Shown here piece by piece: positions 1 to 7,876 of a stretch of DNA of 42,629 nucleotides. The translations under genes were made by a program, and so were the position numbers. Position 1 is the stretch's first letter. Every line of letters starts with the position of its first letter. The notes under the pieces are model-generated. The model did not search any database and was not told where the DNA came from. It saw nothing but the letters and a program-made list of their open reading frames with translations. This DNA is from Planctomycetota bacterium (GTDB taxonomy: Bacteria > Planctomycetota > MHYJ01 > JACPRB01), in contig JACPRB010000327.1 of the NCBI GenBank assembly GCA_016190155.1, forward strand, positions 1 through 42,629, written 5' to 3'.

Positions 1-600
1 GGCGTACTCCCACTCCGCTTCCGACGGCAACTTTGCCGCCTTCCCCTTGAGCTGATCCTTCGCCTTCTCGTTCAGCTTCTTCAGGACCTCCTGGCAATCC
101 TCCCAACTCACCCTCTCCACCGGCAAGTCGGCTCCCTTGAAAGACGACGGGTTTTCCCCCATCACCGCTTCCCACTGCCCCTGCGTCGTCTCCGTCGTCT
201 GCATCCAGTAATCCTTCGTCAACGTCACCTCGTGCGGCGGCGCGTCGTCGAAATCCTTGTCTCCCATCATGAACTTCCCCGCCGGGATCCTTACGAATTC
301 CATCTTCACCTTCTTGTCCGCGTCCAGAAAGATCACGATCGGCTGCCGCTCGATCGTCCACATGATCCCCTTCAGGACCCTCTCGGCCCGGACCTTCAGC
401 TCGGCGTCGGACGATTCCGCCGCCGCCTTCTTCAGCAACGGGAGTGACTTCTCCCCTATCGCTGTCAGCGCCTTCTCCGCCTCCTCGCGATCCTCGATCT
501 CCTCCGAGCCCAGTCGCTCGATCCACTCCTGGATGCGCTTATCATCCTCTCCCGATCCCTGGAACGCCCATGCGGCCAAGATCATCAACGGACGAATCAT
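1..600 (-). CDS. SUMF1/FGE-sulfatase domain protein, C-terminus cut by window edge
   Basis: The first 200 codons are visible; the gene runs off the left edge. A start ATG at 600 follows a strong GGAGGAAGAGGA ribosome site. The N-terminus is short and hydrophobic (MIRPLMILAAWAFQG), so it is probably exported. Residues about 25-85 look like a helical HEAT-like segment. From about residue 107 the fragments EFVRIPAGKFMMGD, HEVTLTKDYWMQTTETTQGQW, NPSSFKG, LPVERVSWEDC and LPSEAEWEYA are the classic opening of the formylglycine-generating-enzyme (SUMF1, PF03781) fold. Most bacterial family members with such leaders are not true sulfatase activators but C-lectin-like binding or EgtB-like proteins. 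The catalytic cysteines would lie off the window, so enzymatic function cannot be judged. Confidence 0.85.
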   Translation of the reverse strand, partial: MIRPLMILAAWAFQGSGEDDKRIQEWIERLGSEEIEDREEAEKALTAIGEKSLPLLKKAAAESSDAELKVRAERVLKGIMWTIERQPIVIFLDADKKVKMEFVRIPAGKFMMGDKDFDDAPPHEVTLTKDYWMQTTETTQGQWEAVMGENPSSFKGADLPVERVSWEDCQEVLKKLNEKAKDQLKGKAAKLPSEAEWEYA

Positions 601-715
601 TCCTCTTCCTCCTTCGAGACTTCCTTCGAGTATAAGATCGCCGCTGCGGATGGCAACCGCGGCGCGAGGACTGGGGCATCTCCAGCGACTTGAGCCCCCC
701 TCCGTCGGTACTGCG

Positions 716-744
716 TTGACTGACGGAGCCGCCTCCTGTAGCAT
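716..744 (+). promoter_or_regulatory. Sigma-70-type promoter
   Basis: TTGACT (716-721) and TAGCAT (739-744) are separated by exactly 17 bp, about 28 bp upstream of the ATG at 772. The interval between the divergent genes at 600 and 772 holds nothing else recognisable. Confidence 0.6.
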
Positions 745-771
745 CGTCACGACGACAGAGAGAGGGGACCC

Positions 772-1461
772 ATGCTGCGATTCTTTTCGACTTTGTCGGC
801 GGCGGTCGTGTCGTGCTGCCTCATGGGCACGCCTTCGGCGCCTCAGGACACCCAGGTCTACGAGGAGTACCACGAAGGCAACGTGACGGTGACCTTGGTC
901 TCCCGAGAGAAAACGGAAGAGACGGTCAAGCTCGCCTTCCTCGTCAAGGAGACCCCCGACGAGGAAACCGTGAAGGCCCGCCGCGCCCACGAGGGCACGA
1001 CGTACCAGTTCCACCCGAACGCCGTGGCCGAAGCGGATGCCAAGGTCAAGGAGGCCGGGGAGACCACGCCCTACATGGCGGGCTGGGTCGTGACCCCTCC
1101 GAAGCTCCCCATGGAAGCGGAGATCCAGGATCCCAAGGGCGAGGTGCTCTACGTCTGCGCCGCGGAGACAATGGGATTCCGCCCATTCGACCGATTCACC
1201 TACACGATCGACCTAAAAGAACTGGCGGCCGCCGGCGTGCAACCGTATCGGCTCGTGCTCCGGATCCCCTGCTTCAAGATCAGCCAGGATTCGCTGCAGA
1301 TCCTCGGAGAGGAGGTCTTCCGCGTCAGCATCTGGGCCAGCTGCTCGTGCGGCAAGCTGCACGTGCGGTGCACTCACTGCGCCAGCGCCATGGAATCCAC
1401 CGCGGGCGCCAAGCCGGCATCGTCCTGCCCCTCCGCCCAGGGTTTCCCCGAGGCCGGCTGA
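772..1461 (+). CDS. Secreted hypothetical protein, cysteine-rich C-terminus
   Basis: A 229-residue protein of unknown function. It starts at ATG 772 after GAGAGAGGGGACCC and has a cleavable-looking signal peptide (MLRFFSTLSAAVVSCCLMG, cut near the following TPSA). The middle part is a predicted beta-rich domain without a family I recognise. The last 45 residues are cysteine-rich (SCSCGKLHVRCTHC). The TGA stop at 1459-1461 is followed in the same frame by 228 further open codons that are also cysteine-rich, so this ORF and the next may be one interrupted or recoded gene; see the next entry and the findings. The start is well supported by the promoter and ribosome site. Confidence 0.7.
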   Translation: MLRFFSTLSAAVVSCCLMGTPSAPQDTQVYEEYHEGNVTVTLVSREKTEETVKLAFLVKETPDEETVKARRAHEGTTYQFHPNAVAEADAKVKEAGETTPYMAGWVVTPPKLPMEAEIQDPKGEVLYVCAAETMGFRPFDRFTYTIDLKELAAAGVQPYRLVLRIPCFKISQDSLQILGEEVFRVSIWASCSCGKLHVRCTHCASAMESTAGAKPASSCPSAQGFPEAG

Positions 1462-2145
1462 TGCCGGAAGCCGCAGGCGCGTGACGCCGGCCCTTGCCCA
1501 GGAGGCGCCCTTCCGCCCCGCGGAGGAGCGTCCGGATTGCTCTGCTGCGGATCGATCGCCCAGAACACCCAGCCCACTTCCGGAGACGCCTGGTTGGCGG
1601 ATTTCCTCAGGATCGGGGTATACTGCGGCGGCAACGGCAAGTGCCTGGGAAACTACCAGACGAACGTCAACAACCTCTACCCTACCCCCACGGGGCTCCC
1701 CTACAACAACGCCGCCTGCGCCGAGGTGATCCGCGGACAACGATGCGGCTGCGGACCTTGCGGCGAGTCGGGATGCTGCGTGGCGAAGATGAGCCACTGG
1801 CCCGATTACGACTGGTACAACCCCATCGACAACATCATCCAGGGCATCAACCTCACGATCGGCAGCAGCGGCTGCTTCCCCGGTCGGATGGAAGCCCTCG
1901 GGGCGTGGGCGCCCGACGGAGTCGAGAGCGGTTGCACCATCGCGTATACCAAGTCGTGCAAATGCAAGATGCCCTGCGCGGAGACGACGAACGTGCAGAG
2001 GGGAACGGGAAGCGGCAGCGTCAGCTTCCCCGCCGTCAAGTGCGGATCATCGACGTGCTCGTACCTCTGCATGACGGGGGCCGGCTGCATGGACAAGACC
2101 AACCGATGGCACCCGTGCTTCTGCTTCGCCGTCGGGAACAAGTAA
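1462..2145 (+). CDS. Cysteine-rich hypothetical ORF in frame with the preceding gene
   Basis: An open frame that continues without any stop from the TGA at 1459 to TAA 2145. If translated alone, the best start is TTG 1537, which has GGAGGAG nine bases upstream, giving 202 residues without a signal peptide. It contains about 22 cysteines in clusters such as RCGCGPCGESGCC, CKCKMPC and HPCFCF, typical of a disulphide-rich extracellular protein. A cytoplasmic location without a signal peptide would be odd for such a protein, which argues that it is the C-terminal part of the 772 gene separated by a nonsense codon, a sequencing error or recoding. I do not recognise the family. It is followed after 9 bp by the next gene. 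Confidence 0.5.
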   Translation, partial: CRKPQARDAGPCPGGALPPRGGASGLLCCGSIAQNTQPTSGDAWLADFLRIGVYCGGNGKCLGNYQTNVNNLYPTPTGLPYNNAACAEVIRGQRCGCGPCGESGCCVAKMSHWPDYDWYNPIDNIIQGINLTIGSSGCFPGRMEALGAWAPDGVESGCTIAYTKSCKCKMPCAETTNVQRGTGSGSVSFPAVKCGSSTCSYLCMTGAGCMDKTNRWHPCFCFAVGNK

Positions 2146-2154
2146 GGAGGCCCC

Positions 2155-3039
2155 GTGAGCCCCAACAAGAAGATCGCCTTCATCGCGGCGGCGGCCCTGG
2201 TCGCGGCCGCCCTGATCGCCGGGGTCCTGAGCCTCGCGCTCCGGAAAGAGCTTGAGACGCCTCCGAACCCGCCGCCCGTCGCCTCATCGAAGGAAATTCC
2301 GGTCCCCAAGAAGGGAACGGGCTCCATCCACGGGCGCTTGCGGCCGGAAGGTCTGGACGGGCAAGCACTCATCGTATGGGGGACGAAGCTCCTGCGCGGC
2401 TCGGGCATCGACGAGGAAGGGACGTTCCTGCTGCGCGACCTGCCTCCCCGCGACTATCGCGTCAACTACCACCTGACGTGGAAGGGGAAAGAGTACTTCG
2501 TGGAAGTCCATGAAGCCGACGTGCCCGTGGGGGCGCTCTCGCCGTCGACGAAGGAGAAGATCGGCGCGATCCTGACCGCGAGCCAAGCCGAGTTCCGCAC
2601 CGGCGACGCGAAAGCCGTCCTGCGCCATTACTCGGAGCGCTACGATTCGACCCTGGGCACCCCGATGGAGACCCTGCGGGCGTTCACCGAAGAGGCCGTC
2701 GGCGCGAAGCTGTCCCGCGAAGCGCTCCTGATGGACGTGGCGGGCACCGATGAGCGCCCCGCGGCCGCGGTGAAATACACGTTCCGCTTCCACCATCCGG
2801 AAGACGGCGACGTCGTCCGGACCAACGATTTCATCGTGTTCTTCGCGCGCGAGGGCGAGGACTACCGGATCATCGGCGAACGCAAGCTCTACACCGGAGC
2901 GCTCACCACCCTCGGAACCGACGTGGAAACCCGCGTGGCCGTCTCCCGGCGCTACGCGATCATGCCCGTCGTGGAGGGAGAGATCTACCGCCTCGGCGAA
3001 CTCGACCTGACCGAGCTCTTGAACGGACGGCCGCTGTAG
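2155..3039 (+). CDS. Membrane-anchored protein with carboxypeptidase-regulatory-like domain
   Basis: A 294-residue protein starting at GTG 2155 behind AAGGAGG. An N-terminal transmembrane anchor spans residues 8-28. A Pro-rich linker leads to a small beta-sandwich at about 55-112 (GSIHGRLRPEGLDG, FLLRDLPPRDYRV), which resembles carboxypeptidase-regulatory-like or Cna-B-type domains. Residues about 125-225 (ILTASQAEFRTGDAKAVLRHYS onward) resemble an NTF2/SnoaL-like fold. No catalytic motif is visible. It follows the cysteine-rich ORF by 9 bp and is probably co-transcribed with it, so it may anchor or assist that secreted protein. Domain assignments are by pattern only. Confidence 0.65.
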   Translation: MSPNKKIAFIAAAALVAAALIAGVLSLALRKELETPPNPPPVASSKEIPVPKKGTGSIHGRLRPEGLDGQALIVWGTKLLRGSGIDEEGTFLLRDLPPRDYRVNYHLTWKGKEYFVEVHEADVPVGALSPSTKEKIGAILTASQAEFRTGDAKAVLRHYSERYDSTLGTPMETLRAFTEEAVGAKLSREALLMDVAGTDERPAAAVKYTFRFHHPEDGDVVRTNDFIVFFAREGEDYRIIGERKLYTGALTTLGTDVETRVAVSRRYAIMPVVEGEIYRLGELDLTELLNGRPL

Positions 3040-3045
3040 CCCCGA

Positions 3046-3864
3046 TCACCGGCGCGTGATGTCCTTCACTTCGACCTCGGCCAGTTCCGCCACGAGCTTC
3101 AGCGTCTGATCGCTGACGTCCCTGTCGATCCAGAGATGGAGTCCTCCGTCCGCGTCGCGCCGGGCCGTCAGGATGCCGTCGGTGGCGAGCAGTTCCCTCT
3201 CGAAGGCGGCGACATCGCCTTTGGCGAGCGTCACGGTAACATAAGCGTGGCCGGCACAGGAGACTTTGAAACGACGCGCCTTCGCCGCCGCGCCGACGGC
3301 GCCGGCATCCAGCACGCGAAGATCCGCCAGGACCTCCGCCGTGCCTCCGAGGTAGGCGACGGTCCTCACTCCGGGCACGGCGGCCAGCGACGCCTCGAGC
3401 TTGCTCCTGTCCGCCCCGTCGTCCGCGGTGAAATTGAATACCATCCGCGCGTGGCTGACGATGCGCGTCCGGATCGGATCGAATTCCGACGTCTTCTCGA
3501 GGGCAAGCAGACCGCTGATCGGACCGGCGTAGGCGATGCGCACCGTCCGGGAGCAGCCGTCGATCTCGACTTCCCGCACGCCCTCGATCTGGCCCAGCCA
3601 TTGCGCCAGCGCCTTGCTGGGCTCGCTCTCATCGGTGTAATAGCGCATCAAGATCCGCGCCTCGAGCGCGGGCTGTTCCCCGCGGGGAGGCGGGGGCGGC
3701 GGCACCCCGCGAAAGACCGCCGGAGGGGGCTGAGGATCGCTCTCGCAGGAGGACCCGCCTCCCGAGTTCGACGACGGCCCTCACTGCGCCGCCGCGTCGA
3801 TACGCCCCGCCAGCAAGAAAAGCCCCGCCGAGAACGCGATCGCGAATCGACTTCGGGGACGCAT
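3046..3864 (-). CDS. Secreted triple HMA-like protein with in-frame TGA at codon 28
   Basis: The uninterrupted part is 219 residues (GTG 3705 to 3046). It contains three ferredoxin-like repeats of HMA type, starting about at ILMRYYTDE, ARMVFNFTADD and HAYVTVTLAKGD; none has the CxxC metal site of typical heavy-metal-associated domains. The same frame extends upstream to ATG 3864 and encodes a convincing signal peptide (MRPRSRFAIAFSAGLFLLAG, then RIDAAAQ). A single TGA (3781-3783) follows, then a Ser/Gly/Pro linker containing one cysteine (GGGSSCESDPQPPP) that leads into the domains. A perfect TATAAT at 3877-3882 just upstream of the ATG supports the upstream start. The gene is therefore either a selenoprotein or other recoded gene, a nonsense pseudogene, or starts internally at GTG 3705. 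It converges with the 2155 gene. Confidence 0.55.
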
Positions 3865-3876
3865 CACGATGCATTT

Positions 3877-3882
3877 ATTATA
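3877..3882 (-). promoter_or_regulatory. Perfect -10 element upstream of ATG 3864
   Basis: TATAAT on the minus strand ends 13 bases before the ATG at 3864, so the transcript would be almost leaderless. No good -35 hexamer is seen at 17 bp. It supports expression of the signal-peptide segment of the interrupted gene. Confidence 0.4.
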
Positions 3883-4081
3883 CACCTTTCAGGCAAGAGA
3901 TCCATGAGCCGCCGTAAAGCTAAGAACGTGCAAGAAAAAGGGAGACGGAGAGGACCCTATCTCCAGATCTACCCATCGCCGCATCTCCCGTCGGTCTTGC
4001 CGGTGTAAGGCCCCGCCTAAGATAAGCTGGTCAATTGCGGATTCGGGGCGGGGCCAAATCCCAATGCCCAACTCCAAACTC

Positions 4082-4158
4082 CCAAGGAAATCCAAACTCC
4101 CAAATCCCAGCCAGAAGCGCCTCCGTGGTTTCCTCCTTGGGAGTTTGGATTTCCTTGG
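4082..4158. repeat. 22-bp perfect inverted repeat in a heptamer-like repeat block
   Basis: Arms 4082-4103 and 4137-4158 are exact reverse complements and flank a 33-nt loop. The block extends outward to about 4066-4180 with degenerate copies of an AACTCCCAA-like unit, in opposite orientations on the two sides. It sits in the 518-bp space between divergent genes (3864 and 4383), where no gene is supported. Confidence 0.75.
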
Positions 4159-4186
4159 GGATTGGCGGTTGGGAGTTGGGGCTTGA

Positions 4187-4239
4187 GGGCTGCCCGCACG
4201 GGCTCATGGACAATTGCTCAACTTATTCTTGGGCAGCCC
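4187..4239. repeat. 9-bp hairpin
   Basis: GGGCTGCCC (4187-4195) and GGGCAGCCC (4231-4239) are perfect complements around a 35-nt loop, upstream of the nuclease-like gene. No T-tract follows, so it is not an obvious terminator. Confidence 0.45.
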
Positions 4240-4382
4240 CTAACCTGCGAGTCCCATCTTCCGATCCATGCCGAGAATTCGACTCCCCACATCTTCCTTC
4301 CTTACACAGCCTCAGCTTCATCTCGATTCCTTGTTGCTTTTTGCACCGCAATCCGGGATATTCCCGCCGAGGGAGGAAAGCC

Positions 4383-5453
4383 ATGCTGATGCGCGCCTTG
4401 CTCGCCGGACTCGCGGGTCTCCTTTGGGTCGGTTGCGGTTCTCCCCAAGACGGTCCCGCCCTTCCCCTGCTCAAGATGGACGCGACCCCCGCCAAGCACG
4501 CCTGGAAGTCCTCCGACGGGACGCCCTATCGGCTGGATCGCGCGGCCAAGGACGGCGCCGTCATCGACGGCGACACCGTGCTCCTGGCGGGATTGCGCGG
4601 GAGCGTCCGGATCGTCGGCGTCGACGCCGAAGAAGTGTACAAGAACGACGAGGAACGGGCGGCGGCCGAGAAGGATTTCGACGCGTACGCCAAGGCCAGG
4701 CGGGGCGCCGATCCCAAGCCCGTCAAGTTCGGAACGCCGGCGGGCATGGCCGCCAAGCGATTCGCCGAAACGTACTTCCAGAACGTCGATCAGGTCCTCT
4801 ACCTGCCCGACGATCCCGCCGTCACGCGCGAGTACTACGGTCGCGCGCTGGGGCACATCCTCGTGGACCGCGACGGCAACGGCGACTTCGAGGAGAACTT
4901 CGGCGTCGAGCTCGTCCGCCAGGGCCACTCTCCCTACTTCGTGAAGTACGGAACCAGCCGCCTCTTCCACGACGACTTCGTCGCCGCGGAGAAGGAAGCG
5001 CGCGCGGCCGGCCGCGCCATCTGGAGCGCCCGCCCGGACGCGCCGCGCCACTACGCCGATTACACGGAACGAACCGAGTGGTGGCGTCGCCGAGTCGAGG
5101 CGCTGGGCCACTTCGCCACCGCGCATGCGTCGGATCGCTCGTTCTACGAGATGGGGCGCCCTGAGGAGCTCGAGCGCCTGAAGGCGAACGTGACCGAACA
5201 CGCGGATAGCCCCGTGACGCTCTTCGGCACCTTGGCGCCGCGCGAAGAGAAGTCCCCCGCCTGGACGTTCGCGTACGTCTCCCATCGATACCGGCAGGAC
5301 ATCCCGATCGTCTGGGACTCCGATCAGCCCCGTCCCGACCTGTCGCGGCTGATGGGCGAGCTCGTCTACGTCAAAGGTCGCCTCTTCCCGTCGTCCGCGA
5401 AGGCGGGGGTCGAAATCCGAATCACGGGCGAAGCCGTAAGCCTCAAGCCTTGA
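4383..5453 (+). CDS. Staphylococcal-nuclease-fold (TNase-like) lipoprotein
   Basis: A 356-residue protein starting at ATG 4383 behind GGGAGGAAAGCC. The N-terminus is a lipoprotein signal (LLAGLAGLLWVGC), so it is probably anchored on the outside of a membrane. Residues about 55-220 carry the SNase (PF00565) pattern: VIDGDTVLL, RIVGVDAEE, a fragment AKRFAETYF, YGRALGHILVDRDG, ELVRQGHSPYF and the closing EARAAGRAIW. The Asp of DGDTV, the RIVGVDAEE strand and the RALGHI Arg correspond to calcium and phosphate-binding positions in Staphylococcus nuclease. The remaining 130 residues, possibly an OB-fold-like extension (TLFGTLAPREE, GELVYVKGRLFPS), are not recognised. Its end overlaps the convergent P-loop gene by 11 bp. 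Confidence 0.8.
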   Translation: MLMRALLAGLAGLLWVGCGSPQDGPALPLLKMDATPAKHAWKSSDGTPYRLDRAAKDGAVIDGDTVLLAGLRGSVRIVGVDAEEVYKNDEERAAAEKDFDAYAKARRGADPKPVKFGTPAGMAAKRFAETYFQNVDQVLYLPDDPAVTREYYGRALGHILVDRDGNGDFEENFGVELVRQGHSPYFVKYGTSRLFHDDFVAAEKEARAAGRAIWSARPDAPRHYADYTERTEWWRRRVEALGHFATAHASDRSFYEMGRPEELERLKANVTEHADSPVTLFGTLAPREEKSPAWTFAYVSHRYRQDIPIVWDSDQPRPDLSRLMGELVYVKGRLFPSSAKAGVEIRITGEAVSLKP

Positions 5454-6423
5454 CCGTTTCCGGCTTCAAGCTCGACAGGGCGTCCTGGAGTCCGCGGTGC
5501 ACCAGCCGCACGTCCTCGTCCTTCCAAGAGGCCGGCGCTCCGCGCAGGAATGACGTCTTGTCGATCCGGTTGTCGAATCGCGCGAATGGCAGGCGGAACG
5601 TCCGACCGCGCGCTTTCACCGCGATCGCGCCCGACGCCCCCCACTGTCCCTCCAGCCAGTCGATGTCGTCGCACCCGTAATCGTTGAGCATGACGTCGAT
5701 CGGCACGCCGTGATGCAGGATCGACCCCGGGTTGTTCGGGTCCGTTCGCGCCGCGTTCTTTCGACGCGACTCCTCGGGAGTCACCCAAACGTAGAGGATC
5801 GCGGCGCGGCGCAGGATCTCCTCCGAGAGCCACGCCAGCGACGCCTGATAGCCGAACGGACTCGCCAGCGGCATCGCCGCGCCCTGCGGACCGCCGCGCG
5901 CGAATTCGATGATCACCGTCTTTCCGTCCCGGCGCTCCTCCTCCGCCGCCCGGCGCTCCCGAACCAGCTCGCCGCACTCGTTCTCCAGGGCCAGGGCCAG
6001 CGAACGGCGCGCCGATTCTTTGAGCGCGCCCAGCCGCACGGGGCCGCCGACCGACGCGGCGCACCGATCGATCCGCTGAAAGACGGCTTCCGCGGCCGAC
6101 GGCGGCGCCGCCGATTTTCCCGAGCCGATCCGCGCGTAGTCCTCGTTGAGCAGGGCGATGAGCGTCCCCCAGTCGATCGGATTCCGGAAGGGCATGTCGG
6201 GCGACTGGAAGAAGACGCGCGACTGGCCGAGCTTCGCCAGCTCGTCGTCGACCCGGCGCATCAAGTGCACGTATGGAAAGTCGTCGAGCTGGATGTCCGG
6301 CCCCAGATGGAAATCCCGTCGCCGGACCTCGGGCGACAGGTGTCCGATGTAACGGCGCACCTCCGACTTTCCGGACGCCGGCAGCGCCAGCAGGAGAACC
6401 GTGTCGAGGATGGAGTCGGCCAT
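5443..6423 (-). CDS. P-loop NTPase-like conserved hypothetical protein
   Basis: A 326-residue protein. The start ATG 6423 is chosen because AGGAG lies six bases upstream; the in-frame ATG at 6429 directly abuts that site. The N-terminus has a P-loop, LLLALPASGKSEVRRYI, consistent with a kinase-like fold. Further patterns are TVIIEFARGG (possible Walker B-like strand, but without the usual acidic pair) and VWVTPEESRRKNAART (a lid-like Arg-rich segment, as in nucleotide and small-molecule kinases). I do not recognise a specific family. It lies 9 bp downstream of the membrane-protein gene and is very probably co-transcribed with it. Confidence 0.7.
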   Translation of the reverse strand: MADSILDTVLLLALPASGKSEVRRYIGHLSPEVRRRDFHLGPDIQLDDFPYVHLMRRVDDELAKLGQSRVFFQSPDMPFRNPIDWGTLIALLNEDYARIGSGKSAAPPSAAEAVFQRIDRCAASVGGPVRLGALKESARRSLALALENECGELVRERRAAEEERRDGKTVIIEFARGGPQGAAMPLASPFGYQASLAWLSEEILRRAAILYVWVTPEESRRKNAARTDPNNPGSILHHGVPIDVMLNDYGCDDIDWLEGQWGASGAIAVKARGRTFRLPFARFDNRIDKTSFLRGAPASWKDEDVRLVHRGLQDALSSLKPETVKA

Positions 6424-6432
6424 GCGCATCTC

Positions 6433-7581
6433 CTATGACGTACGAACCGTCGCGGAATCCTGGACCATGCCCGTCCAGGCCCCCTTCTCCGGAGGCGCCT
6501 GCAGCTCCAGCGCCCGCTTCTTCTCGGCCACGCTGAGGAATCCGACGGCGATCAGGATGAACGCCAGCGAAGCCCAGTCCTGGACGGCGGGGAACTTCCC
6601 GCCGAAAGCCAGCCAGTAGATCAACGTCGCCGTCGTACCCGCGACGAGCGACGTAAGCCGATTGACCAGCCCGGCGAACGTGGCCGTGCGCCCCTTGAAC
6701 ATGAAGATGAAGACGGAGAAGAAGGCGACCATCCCGAAGGCCATGCCCGCCAGGATCGCCCATCCCCAGTCCGACTTCGGATCCAGCAACGACCCGCGGA
6801 AGAGGGCTATCTGTTCCACGTCCTGGATCGGCGCCGGAGCGGCGAAGAGCGCCAGCCCGAGCACCGCCAGCGTGACGCTCGCGGCGATCTGTTCCACTCC
6901 GAAGAATCCCGTGTTGTCGTACGGCACGTTCTTCGGACGGGTGTTCTTGTAGTAATTCATGATGTAGATGCGTACGGCGTACGCGACAACATAGCTCGAC
7001 AGGATCGTCATCGCGGCCGGCGAGCCCAGGAAGTCGAAGTGGCCTCCCTTTCCCTTGCCGTTCCCGAAGAAACCCGCGCAGAGATGCGTGCTCACCGCCA
7101 GCAATGCGAAGGCGACGGCCCAATTCTCCTCCGCATAGACCTTCTTCCTCAGAATGCCTTGGCGCGTCTGGACGGCGTCCACGATGCGGCTGATGACGAT
7201 GACGCTGCCCCGCATGAACACCATCGCCACCATCCCCGACATGGCCTTGAAGGAGTACATGAGCGTCGTCGTCGGGATGATGACCGCCGTGCAGATGCCG
7301 GAAGGGATGACGTATAGGAACTCGATCGGGAAACTCAGTCGACCCAATGATAAGAGCCGGTTCGACTTGAGCCGATACCATCCGCGCATCATGACCCACG
7401 CCAGACAGATCGACGTCCCGCCGATCGTGCTGTACGTCAGGAACGCCATTCCGTCGTGCTGCGGACCGTGCTTATAGAACTGGAACAGCGGCACGGTCAC
7501 GCCGGTGACCACATAAAAGAAGAAGTACGCGAAGCACAACTGGAGGAGCCGCCCGGTGCTGCCCGGCGCCGTCTTCCACAT
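6433..7581 (-). CDS. Multi-TM membrane protein, DMT/EamA-like
   Basis: A 382-residue integral membrane protein starting at ATG 7581, with about ten predicted transmembrane segments (examples LLQLCFAYFFFYVVTG, FLYVIPSGICTAVIIPTTT, AGMAFGMVAFFSVFIFMF and AFILIAVGFLSVAEKKR). The topology, with paired five-TM halves and a small exit sequence before a charged tail, is reminiscent of drug/metabolite-transporter (EamA, nucleotide-sugar transporter) proteins. No diagnostic motif confirms this. The gene directly precedes the P-loop protein and the pair may work together. The substrate is unknown. Confidence 0.65.
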   Translation of the reverse strand: MWKTAPGSTGRLLQLCFAYFFFYVVTGVTVPLFQFYKHGPQHDGMAFLTYSTIGGTSICLAWVMMRGWYRLKSNRLLSLGRLSFPIEFLYVIPSGICTAVIIPTTTLMYSFKAMSGMVAMVFMRGSVIVISRIVDAVQTRQGILRKKVYAEENWAVAFALLAVSTHLCAGFFGNGKGKGGHFDFLGSPAAMTILSSYVVAYAVRIYIMNYYKNTRPKNVPYDNTGFFGVEQIAASVTLAVLGLALFAAPAPIQDVEQIALFRGSLLDPKSDWGWAILAGMAFGMVAFFSVFIFMFKGRTATFAGLVNRLTSLVAGTTATLIYWLAFGGKFPAVQDWASLAFILIAVGFLSVAEKKRALELQAPPEKGAWTGMVQDSATVRTS

Positions 7582-7660
7582 AACCCATCACCCCCCAAAG
7601 GCGAGACTAGTGAGGAAGTCGGCAGAAGCGCGGGCGCCGACAAGCCGCGGCTGAAAAGGC

Positions 7661-7760
7661 AACCGCGGATTTCGCTGATTTCGCGGATTGGACATCGAGT
7701 TGAGCGCGCCAGCAGTCCTGTCGGCCATCTCCCCATCCGCGAAATCCGCGCAATCCGTGC
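7661..7760. repeat. Inverted heptamer-like repeat, GCGGATT family
   Basis: The left arm (7661-7690) holds copies of GCGGATTTCGC and the right arm (7731-7760) holds ATCCGCGAAATCCGCG, the reverse complement. The arms can form a long imperfect hairpin. The block lies in the 295-bp gap between the minus-strand genes at 7582 and 7876, where no gene is supported. Confidence 0.65.
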
Positions 7761-7876
7761 TTTCCTCCTCCACGTATTTCGTCGGAAGTGTTTTCCATGC
7801 CAACTTCCTTCCTGCAGTGTCCCAAAGGCCAGGAATTATATGCCTCCGGGGCGGGACGCGCCAGATCAAGTTCCCG

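Noticed and set aside
3904-4008. A 34-codon ORF with a basic start (MSRRKAKNVQEKG)
   Set aside because: It overlaps the upstream region of the minus-strand gene, has no ribosome site and no support beyond being open.
4187-4297. tRNA-like 3' end (AATTCGACTCC ... ATCTTCC) resembling the end of tRNA-Sec
   Set aside because: I could not find a matching 5' acceptor strand, and the T-stem has only three pairs and lacks the G53-C61 pair. It is not a usable tRNA, so I do not use it in support of the TGA findings.
5366-7399. A 677-codon open frame on the minus strand
   Set aside because: It overlaps the P-loop and membrane-protein genes in another frame, has no plausible start region and reads as Arg/Gly-rich shadow sequence.
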